Positions 1 to 5,618 of a stretch of 7,199 nucleotides of DNA are shown here, one piece after another (within the stretch, counting starts at the first letter, position 1; each line of letters starts with the position of its first letter). Made by a program: the position numbers and the translations under genes. The stretch lies in assembly GCA_023437255.1 (NCBI GenBank), contig JAEZGR010000267.1, forward strand, positions 1-7,199, given 5' to 3'. The DNA is from Pseudomonadota bacterium (GTDB taxonomy: Bacteria > Pseudomonadota > Gammaproteobacteria > Burkholderiales > Burkholderiaceae_B). The notes under the pieces were generated by a model. It saw nothing but the letters and a program-made list of their open reading frames with translations. It searched no databases and was not told the origin of the DNA.

Positions 1-240
1 GGTGTCATCAGTTCGGTGGCGCTGCTGTTCTACCTGATTGCCAGTCGTCGCCTGCCCCTGGGCCTTTTCGGCGTGCTCACCTATGTCGAGCCGGTGCTGT
101 TGTTCTGGGTGGCTTTTCTGCTGCTGGGCGAGCCGGTCACGTTGCGGGCCTGGTTCACCTACGTGCCGATCTGGATTGCCGTGATGCTGCTGGTCTGCGA
201 AGGGGTGCTGACGCTGCGCAAGGGCACGCGCGCCGGGTAG
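1..240 (+). CDS. rarD: RarD-like EamA/DMT-superfamily transporter, 3' end only
   Basis: Only the last 79 codons are in the window; the gene enters from the left in frame 1 and stops at TAG (238-240). The visible part has two to three hydrophobic segments. One is roughly residues 2-13 of the fragment, with the pattern LLFYLIASRRLPL. A second covers the stretch GVLTYVEPVLLFWVAFLLLGEP, and a third is YVPIWIAVMLLVCEGVL, followed by a basic tail (LRKGTRAG). The order RLPL, then G(V/L)xxYxxPxLxFxxAxxLLGEP, then FIW(V/I)A near the C-terminus matches the end of RarD-type members of the EamA (DMT) family. These are inner-membrane proteins of about 300 residues with ten helices. RarD proteins are named from a chloramphenicol-sensitivity phenotype and their substrate is not settled. 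The family call is solid; the RarD subgroup rests on recall of the C-terminal pattern, because the N-terminal two thirds lie outside. Confidence 0.75.
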   Translation, partial: GVISSVALLFYLIASRRLPLGLFGVLTYVEPVLLFWVAFLLLGEPVTLRAWFTYVPIWIAVMLLVCEGVLTLRKGTRAG

Positions 241-265
241 AAACCGCGTCGCCGTCGCATAATGA

Positions 266-293
266 AAATGCCCGCGCCGAAGCGCGGGCATTT
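266..293. terminator. Bidirectional intrinsic terminator between convergent genes
   Basis: A perfect 12-bp inverted repeat (AAATGCCCGCGC at 266-277 and its complement at 282-293) encloses a four-base loop. Read leftward, the loop is TTCG closed by a C-G pair, which is the exceptionally stable UUCG tetraloop. The A/T ends of the stem give short T runs in both directions: ATTTGTGTTT rightward and ATTTTCATT leftward. It lies 25 bases after the stop of the rightward transporter gene and 51 bases after the stop of the leftward BI-1 gene, so it can end both transcripts. The UUCG orientation suggests it works best for the leftward one. Confidence 0.85.
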
Positions 294-314
294 GTGTTTG
301 TGGGGCAGGGGAGG

Positions 315-330
315 GGTGGCGCTTGCCACC
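315..330 (-). other. Small hairpin in the 3' untranslated region of the BI-1 gene
   Basis: A perfect 6-bp inverted repeat (GGTGGC at 315-320, GCCACC at 325-330) with a four-base loop lies 14 bases past the stop of the leftward BI-1 gene and before the main terminator. No T tract follows it, so it is unlikely to terminate transcription. If real, it would be a second 3'-end structure in the BI-1 mRNA. It could also be chance in GC-rich DNA. Confidence 0.3.
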
Positions 331-344
331 GCCGGCCCGCTCAG

Positions 345-1052
345 TCAGTCGCGGTCGCCGCCGAAGATGCCCAGGAGCATCAGCAGGTTGCTGAAGATGT
401 TGTACAGGTCGAGGTAAACGGCCAGGGTGGCAGAGACATAGTTGGTTTCGCCGCCGTTGATGATGCGTTGCAGGTCGACCAGCAACAGTGCCGAGAAGAT
501 GCCGATGGCCATGACCGACACGGTGAGCATGAGCGCCGGCAGCTGCAGGAAGATGTTGGCCAGCGACGCGACGATCAGGATCACCACGCCGATGAACAGG
601 AACTTCTGCATGCCCGAGAAGTCGCGCTTGGTGGTGCTGGCCACCGTGGCCATGGTGCCGAACACCGCTGCGGTACCGCCAAAGGCCAGCATGATCAGCT
701 GTGCGCCATTACCCATGCCCAGTACAAAGCCCAGCAGGCGTGAAAGCATCAGCCACATGAAGAAGGTGAAGCCCAGCAGCAGGACGACGCCCAGAGAGCT
801 GTTCTTGTTGCGCTCGATGGCGAACATCAGGCCGAACGCGCCGATCAGGAAGAAGATGGCGGTCATGCCCGGGCTCTGGCCCATGATCTGGTTGAAGCCG
901 GTGGAAAGCCCCACCATGGCACCCAGAACGGTGGGCACCATTGACAGCGCCAGCAGCCAATACGTATTGCGCAGGACCTTGTTGCGCGTAGCCTGCGAAA
1001 TCGCGGTACCGTAGCCGGCCTGGCCGGGAATCGGTTGACGAAAATCGTTCAT
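345..1052 (-). CDS. Bax inhibitor-1 / YccA-family inner-membrane protein
   Basis: The product has 235 residues, typical for bacterial BI-1 (TMBIM) proteins. A cytosolic N-terminus of about 28 residues is followed by seven hydrophobic segments, near residues 30-50, 62-79, 87-111, 116-138, 149-168, 172-193 and 206-230. The diagnostic C-terminal part is present: VDLQRI at 192-197 and the YVSATLAVYLDLYNIF region at 205-220. Asp193 and Asp215 sit where the pH-sensing aspartate pair of Bacillus YetJ is found (alignment by eye). Family members are described as Ca2+/H+ leak channels or, for E. coli YccA, as a substrate and modulator of the FtsH protease. Which role applies here cannot be read from the sequence. 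The ATG is supported by AGAGG (complement of 1060-1064) seven bases upstream. The gene lies 108 bases after holC on the same strand, so it may be read with pepA-holC or from its own promoter. It ends at the UUCG terminator. Confidence 0.92.
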   Translation of the reverse strand: MNDFRQPIPGQAGYGTAISQATRNKVLRNTYWLLALSMVPTVLGAMVGLSTGFNQIMGQSPGMTAIFFLIGAFGLMFAIERNKNSSLGVVLLLGFTFFMWLMLSRLLGFVLGMGNGAQLIMLAFGGTAAVFGTMATVASTTKRDFSGMQKFLFIGVVILIVASLANIFLQLPALMLTVSVMAIGIFSALLLVDLQRIINGGETNYVSATLAVYLDLYNIFSNLLMLLGIFGGDRD

Positions 1053-1160
1053 TTTTGAACCTCTGTTTGAATGAGAACGCGCGGTTGCGCACCATGTCGA
1101 GAGCTTAACTTACAGAAAGCTGACATATCAAGCGCCAGTGAGGCAAGAAGAGGGCCCGCG

Positions 1161-1595
1161 CTAGCTTCCCGAGATATCGAAGGCACGCAGTTCGTGGCCC
1201 GCTTCCTGGTAAGTGCGCCACCGCTGCCGCGCGGCTGCCCTGTCTTCGGGGTGATCGGAGACGATTTCCAGAATGCGCGCAAATTGCCCACCGGCGGGCG
1301 GGCACTCGGTGTCGAGATTGAGCAGCCAGGTGTTGTCGTTGGCCAGGGCGGGATCGGGTGCGCGTGGCTCGAGGAGCACCGGCGTGCACGCCGCCAGTGG
1401 ATCGTCGGACATGACATGCGGCACGAAGGCCGTTGATTCAAACTGCCACAGAAGGCGGTCGAACTTGGCGAGCCGTGCCGCGTTGGTCGTGAACACAATG
1501 AGCCGCCGCCCGGCTGCCACCTGCTTGCGCGTGACATCGCAAGCCTTGAGCAGCCGGTTGGCGGCGCCGAACGCAAAGTCGACTCTGACCTGCAT
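1161..1595 (-). CDS. holC: DNA polymerase III chi subunit
   Basis: The product has 144 residues, against about 147 in E. coli. Chi joins psi in the clamp-loader complex of the replicative polymerase and contacts the C-terminal tail of single-strand DNA-binding protein, tying the replisome to SSB-coated lagging strand. Family marks are the RVDFAFG start (4-10), the CDVTRKQ stretch (19-25) and LLWQFESTAFVPH (48-60). Also present are PVLLEPRAP (72-80), WLLNLDTECPP (90-100), FARILEIV (105-112) and the end block AARQRWRTYQEAGHEL (121-136) with FDIS. The start was chosen as the ATG at 1595-1593. Its A is also the last base of the pepA stop (TGATG), so translation is probably coupled to pepA. An in-frame GTG directly upstream (1598-1596) would add one residue but is less likely. 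The pepA-holC order is the same as in E. coli; valS, which follows there, is absent here. Confidence 0.93.
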   Translation of the reverse strand: MQVRVDFAFGAANRLLKACDVTRKQVAAGRRLIVFTTNAARLAKFDRLLWQFESTAFVPHVMSDDPLAACTPVLLEPRAPDPALANDNTWLLNLDTECPPAGGQFARILEIVSDHPEDRAAARQRWRTYQEAGHELRAFDISGS

Positions 1596-3094
1596 CACTC
1601 GCCGGCTTGGGCCAGCAGGAACTGGGTGAGCATGGGCACTGGGCGGCCGGTCGCGCCCTTGTCCTTGCCACTCTTCCAGGCCGTGCCCGCGATGTCGAGG
1701 TGGGCCCAGCGATAGCTCTTGGTGTAGCGCGACAGGAAGCAGGCCGCCGTGACCGAACCTGCCGGCATGCCACCAATGTTCGCCATGTCGGCAAAGCGGG
1801 AGCGCAGCTGTTCCTGGTAGGCGTCGTCGAGCGGCATGCGCCAGGCGGTGTCGCCGGCTTCGCGGCCGGCGGCCAGCAGATCGTTGGCGAGCGCGTCATC
1901 TTTGCTGAACAGGCCGGTGTTCACATGGCCCAGCGCCACCACGCAGGCGCCGGTGAGCGTGGCGATATCGATCACGGCTTCGGGTTTGAACCGCTCGGCA
2001 TAGGTGAGCGCATCGCACAGTACCAGGCGGCCTTCCGCGTCGGTGTTGAGGATCTCGATGGTCTGGCCGGACATGCTGGTGACCACGTCGCCGGGTTTGT
2101 TGGCGCGGCCGCTGGGCATGTTCTCGCAGGACGCAACCAGACCGATGACCTCGCGGTCGAGCTCGAGCTCGGCGACCGCCCGCATGGTGCCCAGCACGCT
2201 TGCCGCGCCGCACATGTCGTATTTCATTTCGTCCATGTTGGCTGCGGGCTTGATGGAAATGCCGCCCGAATCGAAGGTGAGGCCCTTGCCCACCAGCACG
2301 ATGGGCGCCTTGCCCTTGGACTTGCCGCCCTTGGGCGCGTGCCGCAACACGATGAAGACGGGCGGTTCGTCGGAACCGCGGGCCACCGACAGGAAGGCGC
2401 CCATGCCTTCGGCTTCGATCTGCTTGCGCTCGAGCACCTGGACCTTGAGTGACTTGAATTCCTTGGCGAGCTTCTTGGCGGTGTCGCCAAGATAGGTGGG
2501 TGTGCAGATATTGGGAGGCAGATCGCCCAGCGCGCGGGCCAGGTTCATGCCATTGCCGATGGCCGCGCCCTCTGTCAGGCCGGCCTGGGCTTCAGGGGCG
2601 GCGCTGCGGCTGACCCAGAGCGAGAGCCGCTTCAGGCGCGGGGCCGGTTCGCGGTCTTTTGTGAGGGTGGCTTCGTAACGATAGCCGGCCTGCAGGGCCC
2701 CCGAGGCCAGGGCGCGTGCGCGCGCGCGCAGGGTGCTGCCTTCGCACTCAATGCTGGCCAGGGCGGACGTGCCTTCGCTCACGTTCAGGCCCGCGCACAC
2801 CGACGCGAAATTGCGTTCGGCTGCGGCATGCACCGCGGCGCTGTACGATTCCTGCTTGCCCAGACCGATGAGCACCACGCGCTCGGCCTTGACGCCGGGC
2901 AGGTTGCGCAGCACGGCGTGCGTGTTGGCCTTGCCCCGGAACTCGGATTTGACGACAGCACGGACGGCGCCTTCAGCGGCGCGATCAATGACTTCAGCCG
3001 GCGCGCTGAGCACGCCATCTTCGAAAACGCCGATGCCCAGTGCTGGGGAGCGAAGTTGCTGAAGGCCGGCGGTGGTCTGTGTGCTAAATTCCAT
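1595..3094 (-). CDS. pepA: Leucyl aminopeptidase (M17 family, PepA)
   Basis: This cytosolic two-metal exopeptidase removes N-terminal residues, preferably leucine-like ones, from peptides during protein turnover. In E. coli the hexamer also binds DNA in Xer recombination and carAB control; whether it does so here is unknown. It has 499 residues, against 503 in E. coli. The N-terminal alpha/beta domain spans about 1-165 and the catalytic domain about 180-499. Metal ligands and active-site residues are intact: Lys270, Asp275, Lys282 and Asp293 (in the [10 protein letters not shown]...IKP...MKYDMCGA region), and Asp352, Glu354 and Arg356 in the M17 signature NTDAEGRL (350-357). These numbers coincide with those of the E. 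coli enzyme as I recall them. The ATG is preceded by AGGAA (complement of 3101-3105) six bases upstream. It is the first gene of a leftward unit with holC and is divergent from lptF. Confidence 0.97.
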   Translation of the reverse strand: MEFSTQTTAGLQQLRSPALGIGVFEDGVLSAPAEVIDRAAEGAVRAVVKSEFRGKANTHAVLRNLPGVKAERVVLIGLGKQESYSAAVHAAAERNFASVCAGLNVSEGTSALASIECEGSTLRARARALASGALQAGYRYEATLTKDREPAPRLKRLSLWVSRSAAPEAQAGLTEGAAIGNGMNLARALGDLPPNICTPTYLGDTAKKLAKEFKSLKVQVLERKQIEAEGMGAFLSVARGSDEPPVFIVLRHAPKGGKSKGKAPIVLVGKGLTFDSGGISIKPAANMDEMKYDMCGAASVLGTMRAVAELELDREVIGLVASCENMPSGRANKPGDVVTSMSGQTIEILNTDAEGRLVLCDALTYAERFKPEAVIDIATLTGACVVALGHVNTGLFSKDDALANDLLAAGREAGDTAWRMPLDDAYQEQLRSRFADMANIGGMPAGSVTAACFLSRYTKSYRWAHLDIAGTAWKSGKDKGATGRPVPMLTQFLLAQAGE

Positions 3095-3106
3095 TCAGAT
3101 TTCCTG

Positions 3107-3133
3107 TTGTGATCTCGGGATGCCGACGATTAT
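3107..3133 (+). promoter_or_regulatory. Weak candidate promoter for lptF
   Basis: TTGTGA (3107-3112, four of six matches) and GATTAT (3128-3133, four of six) are 15 bases apart. The -10 covers almost the same bases as the leftward pepA -10. A start near 3140 would leave a leader of only about nine bases before the lptF ATG. The spacing and matches are poor, so the true promoter may differ. Confidence 0.25.
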
Positions 3134-3155
3134 CCCGCAAATTCACTTATGTCAC
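3129..3155 (-). promoter_or_regulatory. Candidate sigma70-type promoter for pepA-holC
   Basis: Read leftward, GTGACA (complement of 3150-3155, five of six matches to TTGACA) and GATAAT (complement of 3129-3134, five of six matches to TATAAT) are separated by 15 bases. That is shorter than the ideal 17. Transcription would start near 3122, giving a leader of about 28 bases that contains the pepA ribosome site. The -35 overlaps the first codons of lptF. This is inferred from hexamers only. Confidence 0.45.
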
Positions 3156-4279
3156 TATTCAAGCGTTCCGTCGTATCCGAGATCCTCAGTCATGCAGGCG
3201 TGGTGCTGTCCACCCTGCTGGTCGTCTGGTTGAGCGTGCTGCTGGTGCGTCTGCTGGGCGAAGCGGCCAACGGTTCCATCGGTGCCGACGTGGTCGTGGG
3301 CCTTGCCGCGTTCTCCAGCATCACCGCGCTGCCCGTCATTCTGTCGGTTTCGCTCTTCATTGCCGTGCTCACCACGATCACCCGCAATTTCCGGGAATCG
3401 GAAATGGTGGTGTGGTTTGCCAGCGGCCTGTCGCTGCGCGACTGGATCGGGCCCGTGTTGCGGGTGGCCGTGCCGTTTGCCGTGGTGATCGCGTTGCTGA
3501 CCCTCATGGCGTCGCCCTGGGCGTACCGTCAGATCAGCGAGTATCGGCAACGCTACGAGCAGCGTTCCGACCTTTCCAAGATTGCTGCCGGCCAGTTCAT
3601 TGAAACCAGCGACGGCGAACGCGTGTTCTTCACGGAAGAGCCCACCGACCCCAGCCAGGAGATCGGCAACATTATCGCGCGCGTCATCGACAAGGAATGG
3701 GTCAGCATCGTGACGGCCGAAAGTGCCCGTATCGAGGAGCAGGACAACGGCGACCGTTTCCTGGTGCTGAGTGAGGGGCACCGCTACGATCTGCAGCCGG
3801 GCAAGCCGATCTTCCGGCTGGTGGACTTCGATCGGTACGGAGTGCGACTCGAGAGCGACGCAGCACAGAGTTCCCCCGAGGCGGTGCGCGCGCGTGCTGA
3901 AGAGAACATCAAGGCCCGCCCCACCACGACCTTGCTGAGCGACGATAACGACGTGGCGCGCTCTCAGGTCATGTGGCGTCTGGCCTTGCCCATTGCCGCC
4001 CTGAACCTTGCGTTGCTGGCCATTCCTCTGGGAGCGGTCAACCCTCGACTGGGGCGTTCGGGCGACATTCTCATTGCCGGGCTGGTCGGCCTGCTTTACA
4101 TGAATCTCATCAATCTGTCGCGGGGCTGGATCGCCCACGGCAGGCTCGATTTCTATCTGGGCGTCTGGGCCGTGCACGCCCTGTTTGCCGGCCTGATGGC
4201 CTGGATGATGTGGCGCAAGCTGCGCGTGCGCAAACCGCGCAGCGCCCGCCGTGCCGTGGCGGTCGGCGCACCCGATTGA
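3149..4279 (+). CDS. lptF: LPS export ABC transporter permease LptF
   Basis: LptF pairs with LptG and the LptB2 ATPase in the inner membrane. The complex extracts lipopolysaccharide and passes it to LptC and the periplasmic bridge. The product has 376 residues, normal for the YjgP/YjgQ family. Three N-terminal helices (about 12-34, 52-79, 101-121) are followed by a periplasmic jellyroll domain (about 128-268). Three C-terminal helices (about 273-295, 304-323, 333-354) and a basic tail complete it. The cytoplasmic coupling-helix segment SEMVVWFASGLS (84-95), which docks on LptB, is well conserved, as is the PLGAVNPRLGRSG loop (293-305). The ATG at 3149 gives the usual short N-terminus (MSLFKRSVVSEIL). 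No Shine-Dalgarno-like purine run precedes it. It is divergent from pepA, as in E. coli, but lptG does not follow. The next gene starts 94 bases on and is unrelated. Confidence 0.95.
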   Translation: MSLFKRSVVSEILSHAGVVLSTLLVVWLSVLLVRLLGEAANGSIGADVVVGLAAFSSITALPVILSVSLFIAVLTTITRNFRESEMVVWFASGLSLRDWIGPVLRVAVPFAVVIALLTLMASPWAYRQISEYRQRYEQRSDLSKIAAGQFIETSDGERVFFTEEPTDPSQEIGNIIARVIDKEWVSIVTAESARIEEQDNGDRFLVLSEGHRYDLQPGKPIFRLVDFDRYGVRLESDAAQSSPEAVRARAEENIKARPTTTLLSDDNDVARSQVMWRLALPIAALNLALLAIPLGAVNPRLGRSGDILIAGLVGLLYMNLINLSRGWIAHGRLDFYLGVWAVHALFAGLMAWMMWRKLRVRKPRSARRAVAVGAPD

Positions 4280-4304
4280 TCACGTCGTGAAACAGGTGGT
4301 GTGC

Positions 4305-4366
4305 GCAAAAGTGTGGCGCTAAACTGCAAAAGCAGTACACGAATAACTATACGTACCACACGGAGA
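4305..4366 (+). promoter_or_regulatory. Upstream region of the binding-protein gene: phased repeats, possible promoter, ribosome site
   Basis: GCAAAAG occurs at 4305-4311 and again at 4326-4332, exactly 21 bases apart (two helical turns). The second copy forms the centre of a small CTGC-AAAA-GCAG inverted repeat (4324-4335). TATACG (4348-4353, four of six matches to TATAAT) is a possible -10 with no good -35 in front of it, which would suit an activated promoter. GGAGA at 4362-4366, eight bases before the ATG counted from GGAG, is a clear ribosome site. No rho-independent terminator for lptF is visible in 4280-4373. Confidence 0.35.
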
Positions 4367-4373
4367 CAAAGCT

Positions 4374-5588
4374 ATGAAAGCACCACACAAGTTGGCAGTG
4401 CTCGCCGCATGCTGCCTGGGCGCCGGCGTTGCCCAGGCGGCTGCTCCCGCTGTGAAGATCGGCATTCTCACCGACATGTCCGGCACGTATGCCGCCATGG
4501 GCGGTGCGGGTTCGGTGGCGGCTGCGCAGCTGGCGATCGATGATTGCCTGGCCAACGAATGCAAGGGCATGGATATCTCGCTGGTGTCAGCCGACAACCA
4601 GAACAAGGCCGACATCGGTGCCGCCAAGGCGCGGGAATGGTTCGACCGCGACGGCGTGACCGCCATTGCCGACCTGACCAATTCGGCCGTGGCGCTGGCG
4701 GTGCAGGACATCGCACGCGAAAAGAACCGGGTGGCCATGTTTTCGGGCCCGGCCACCAGCGCACTCACCAACGACAAATGCTCGCCGGTCGGCTTTCACT
4801 GGATGTTCGACGTGTACTCGCAGTCGGTGGGTGGGGTGAAGGCCTCGATCGACAAGGGCGGCAAGTCCTGGTATTTCATCACTGTTGACTACGCCTTCGG
4901 CCATTCGCTGCAGAAGGGCGCCGAAGAGATGGTCAAGGCGCAGAGCGGTACGGTGGTCGGCTCGGTTCTGCATCCGCTGAATGTGCCGGATTTCGCTTCC
5001 TACCTGCTGCAGGCGCAAAGCTCCAAGGCGCAGGTCGTGGCACTGGCAAACAGCGGCGCCGACGTGGTCAACGCCATCAAGCAGGCGCGCGAATTCGGCA
5101 TCGTCGAAGGCGGTCAGCGCCTATCCTCCTTGCTGATCTTCCTGTCCGACGTGAAGGCGCTGGGGCTCGACAACGGTCAGGGCCTCACCTATGTCGACGG
5201 CTTTTACTGGGATTACGACGAAGGCACGCGCAAGTGGTCGGAACGCTTCGAAAAGGCCTTCCGCGGGGTGAAGCCCACCATGACCCATGCCGGCGTCTAT
5301 TCCAGCGTGCTGCATTATCTCCGTGCGGTCGCGGCGGCCCAGTCTGTCGACGGCGAGGTCGTTGCCCAGAAGATGCGCGAAATCCCGATTCGCGATGACG
5401 TCATGCGCAACGCCGCCATCCGCCCCGATGGCCGGGTGATCCACGACATGTACCTGTACGAGGTCAAGAAGCCGTCCGAGTCGCAGCATGAGTGGGACCT
5501 AGCCAAGCTGGTCGCCACCATTCCTGCCGAAGAGGCCTTCCAGCCGCTTGAGCAGAGCACCTGCTCCCTGGTCAAGAAGAGCAGCTGA
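4374..5588 (+). CDS. ABC transporter substrate-binding protein, branched-chain amino acid (LivJ/LivK) type
   Basis: This is a periplasmic ligand receptor of the type I, Leu/Ile/Val-binding class (Peripla_BP_6). It has 404 residues. The signal peptide is clear: Lys2 and Lys6, a hydrophobic core LAVLAACCLGAGV, and a likely cleavage after Ala-Gln-Ala22. The mature protein opens with the family pattern VKIGILTDMSGTYAAMG (27-43), followed by an AAQLAIDD helix (50-57). Other lobe marks are the VSADNQNKAD loop (71-80), the SGPATSAL loop (124-131) that usually contacts ligand, and WYFITVDYAFGHSL (166-179) at the domain crossover. Cysteines at 58, 63, 135 and 397 could form disulfides after export. 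The ligand is not readable; the subfamily binds amino acids, amides, carboxylates or aromatic acids. No permease or ATPase gene is adjacent. Spacing of 30 bases to mmsA suggests one transcript and a shared catabolic purpose. Confidence 0.9.
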   Translation: MKAPHKLAVLAACCLGAGVAQAAAPAVKIGILTDMSGTYAAMGGAGSVAAAQLAIDDCLANECKGMDISLVSADNQNKADIGAAKAREWFDRDGVTAIADLTNSAVALAVQDIAREKNRVAMFSGPATSALTNDKCSPVGFHWMFDVYSQSVGGVKASIDKGGKSWYFITVDYAFGHSLQKGAEEMVKAQSGTVVGSVLHPLNVPDFASYLLQAQSSKAQVVALANSGADVVNAIKQAREFGIVEGGQRLSSLLIFLSDVKALGLDNGQGLTYVDGFYWDYDEGTRKWSERFEKAFRGVKPTMTHAGVYSSVLHYLRAVAAAQSVDGEVVAQKMREIPIRDDVMRNAAIRPDGRVIHDMYLYEVKKPSESQHEWDLAKLVATIPAEEAFQPLEQSTCSLVKKSS

Positions 5589-5606
5589 TACGCCTGCCAC
5601 CGATTG

Positions 5607-5612
5607 AAGGAG
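5607..5612 (+). promoter_or_regulatory. Ribosome binding site that fixes the mmsA start
   Basis: AAGGAG is a near-perfect Shine-Dalgarno sequence six bases before the ATG at 5619. An upstream in-frame TTG at 5604 would place this motif inside the coding region, so the ATG is preferred. Confidence 0.85.
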
Positions 5613-5618
5613 ATCACA

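Noticed and set aside
302..319. Possible G-quadruplex on the plus strand
   Set aside because: There are three runs of four G but only a GG as the fourth tract, so it does not meet the usual four-tract pattern. It lies past the terminator for the plus-strand transcript.
1102..1121. Possible terminator between holC and the BI-1 gene
   Set aside because: It is only a 5-bp AGCTT/AAGCT stem with a ten-base loop and no T tract; too weak to call.
1053..1160. Promoter for the BI-1 gene
   Set aside because: Leftward TTGATA (in the reverse complement of 1123-1133) is a fair -35, but no hexamer at 16-18 bases matches a -10 in more than half its positions, so I do not annotate it.
1607..2452. A 281-codon open frame on the plus strand opposite pepA
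   Set aside because: It is antisense to the conserved catalytic domain of PepA, with low-complexity His/Gly/Ala content typical of a complement frame in GC-rich DNA.
3155..4177. A 340-codon open frame on the minus strand opposite lptF
   Set aside because: The composition (very rich in His, Gln, Asp) and complete overlap with lptF mark it as a shadow frame. No ribosome site or domain was seen.
4280..4290. TCACGTCGTGA dyad just after lptF as an operator or terminator
   Set aside because: It has only five-base arms around a single base and no T tract; one such dyad is expected by chance and no second copy is seen in the window.
5604..5618. An upstream TTG start for mmsA adding five residues
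   Set aside because: The AAGGAG at 5607-5612 would fall inside the coding sequence. The ATG at 5619 has ideal spacing to it and gives the usual family length.
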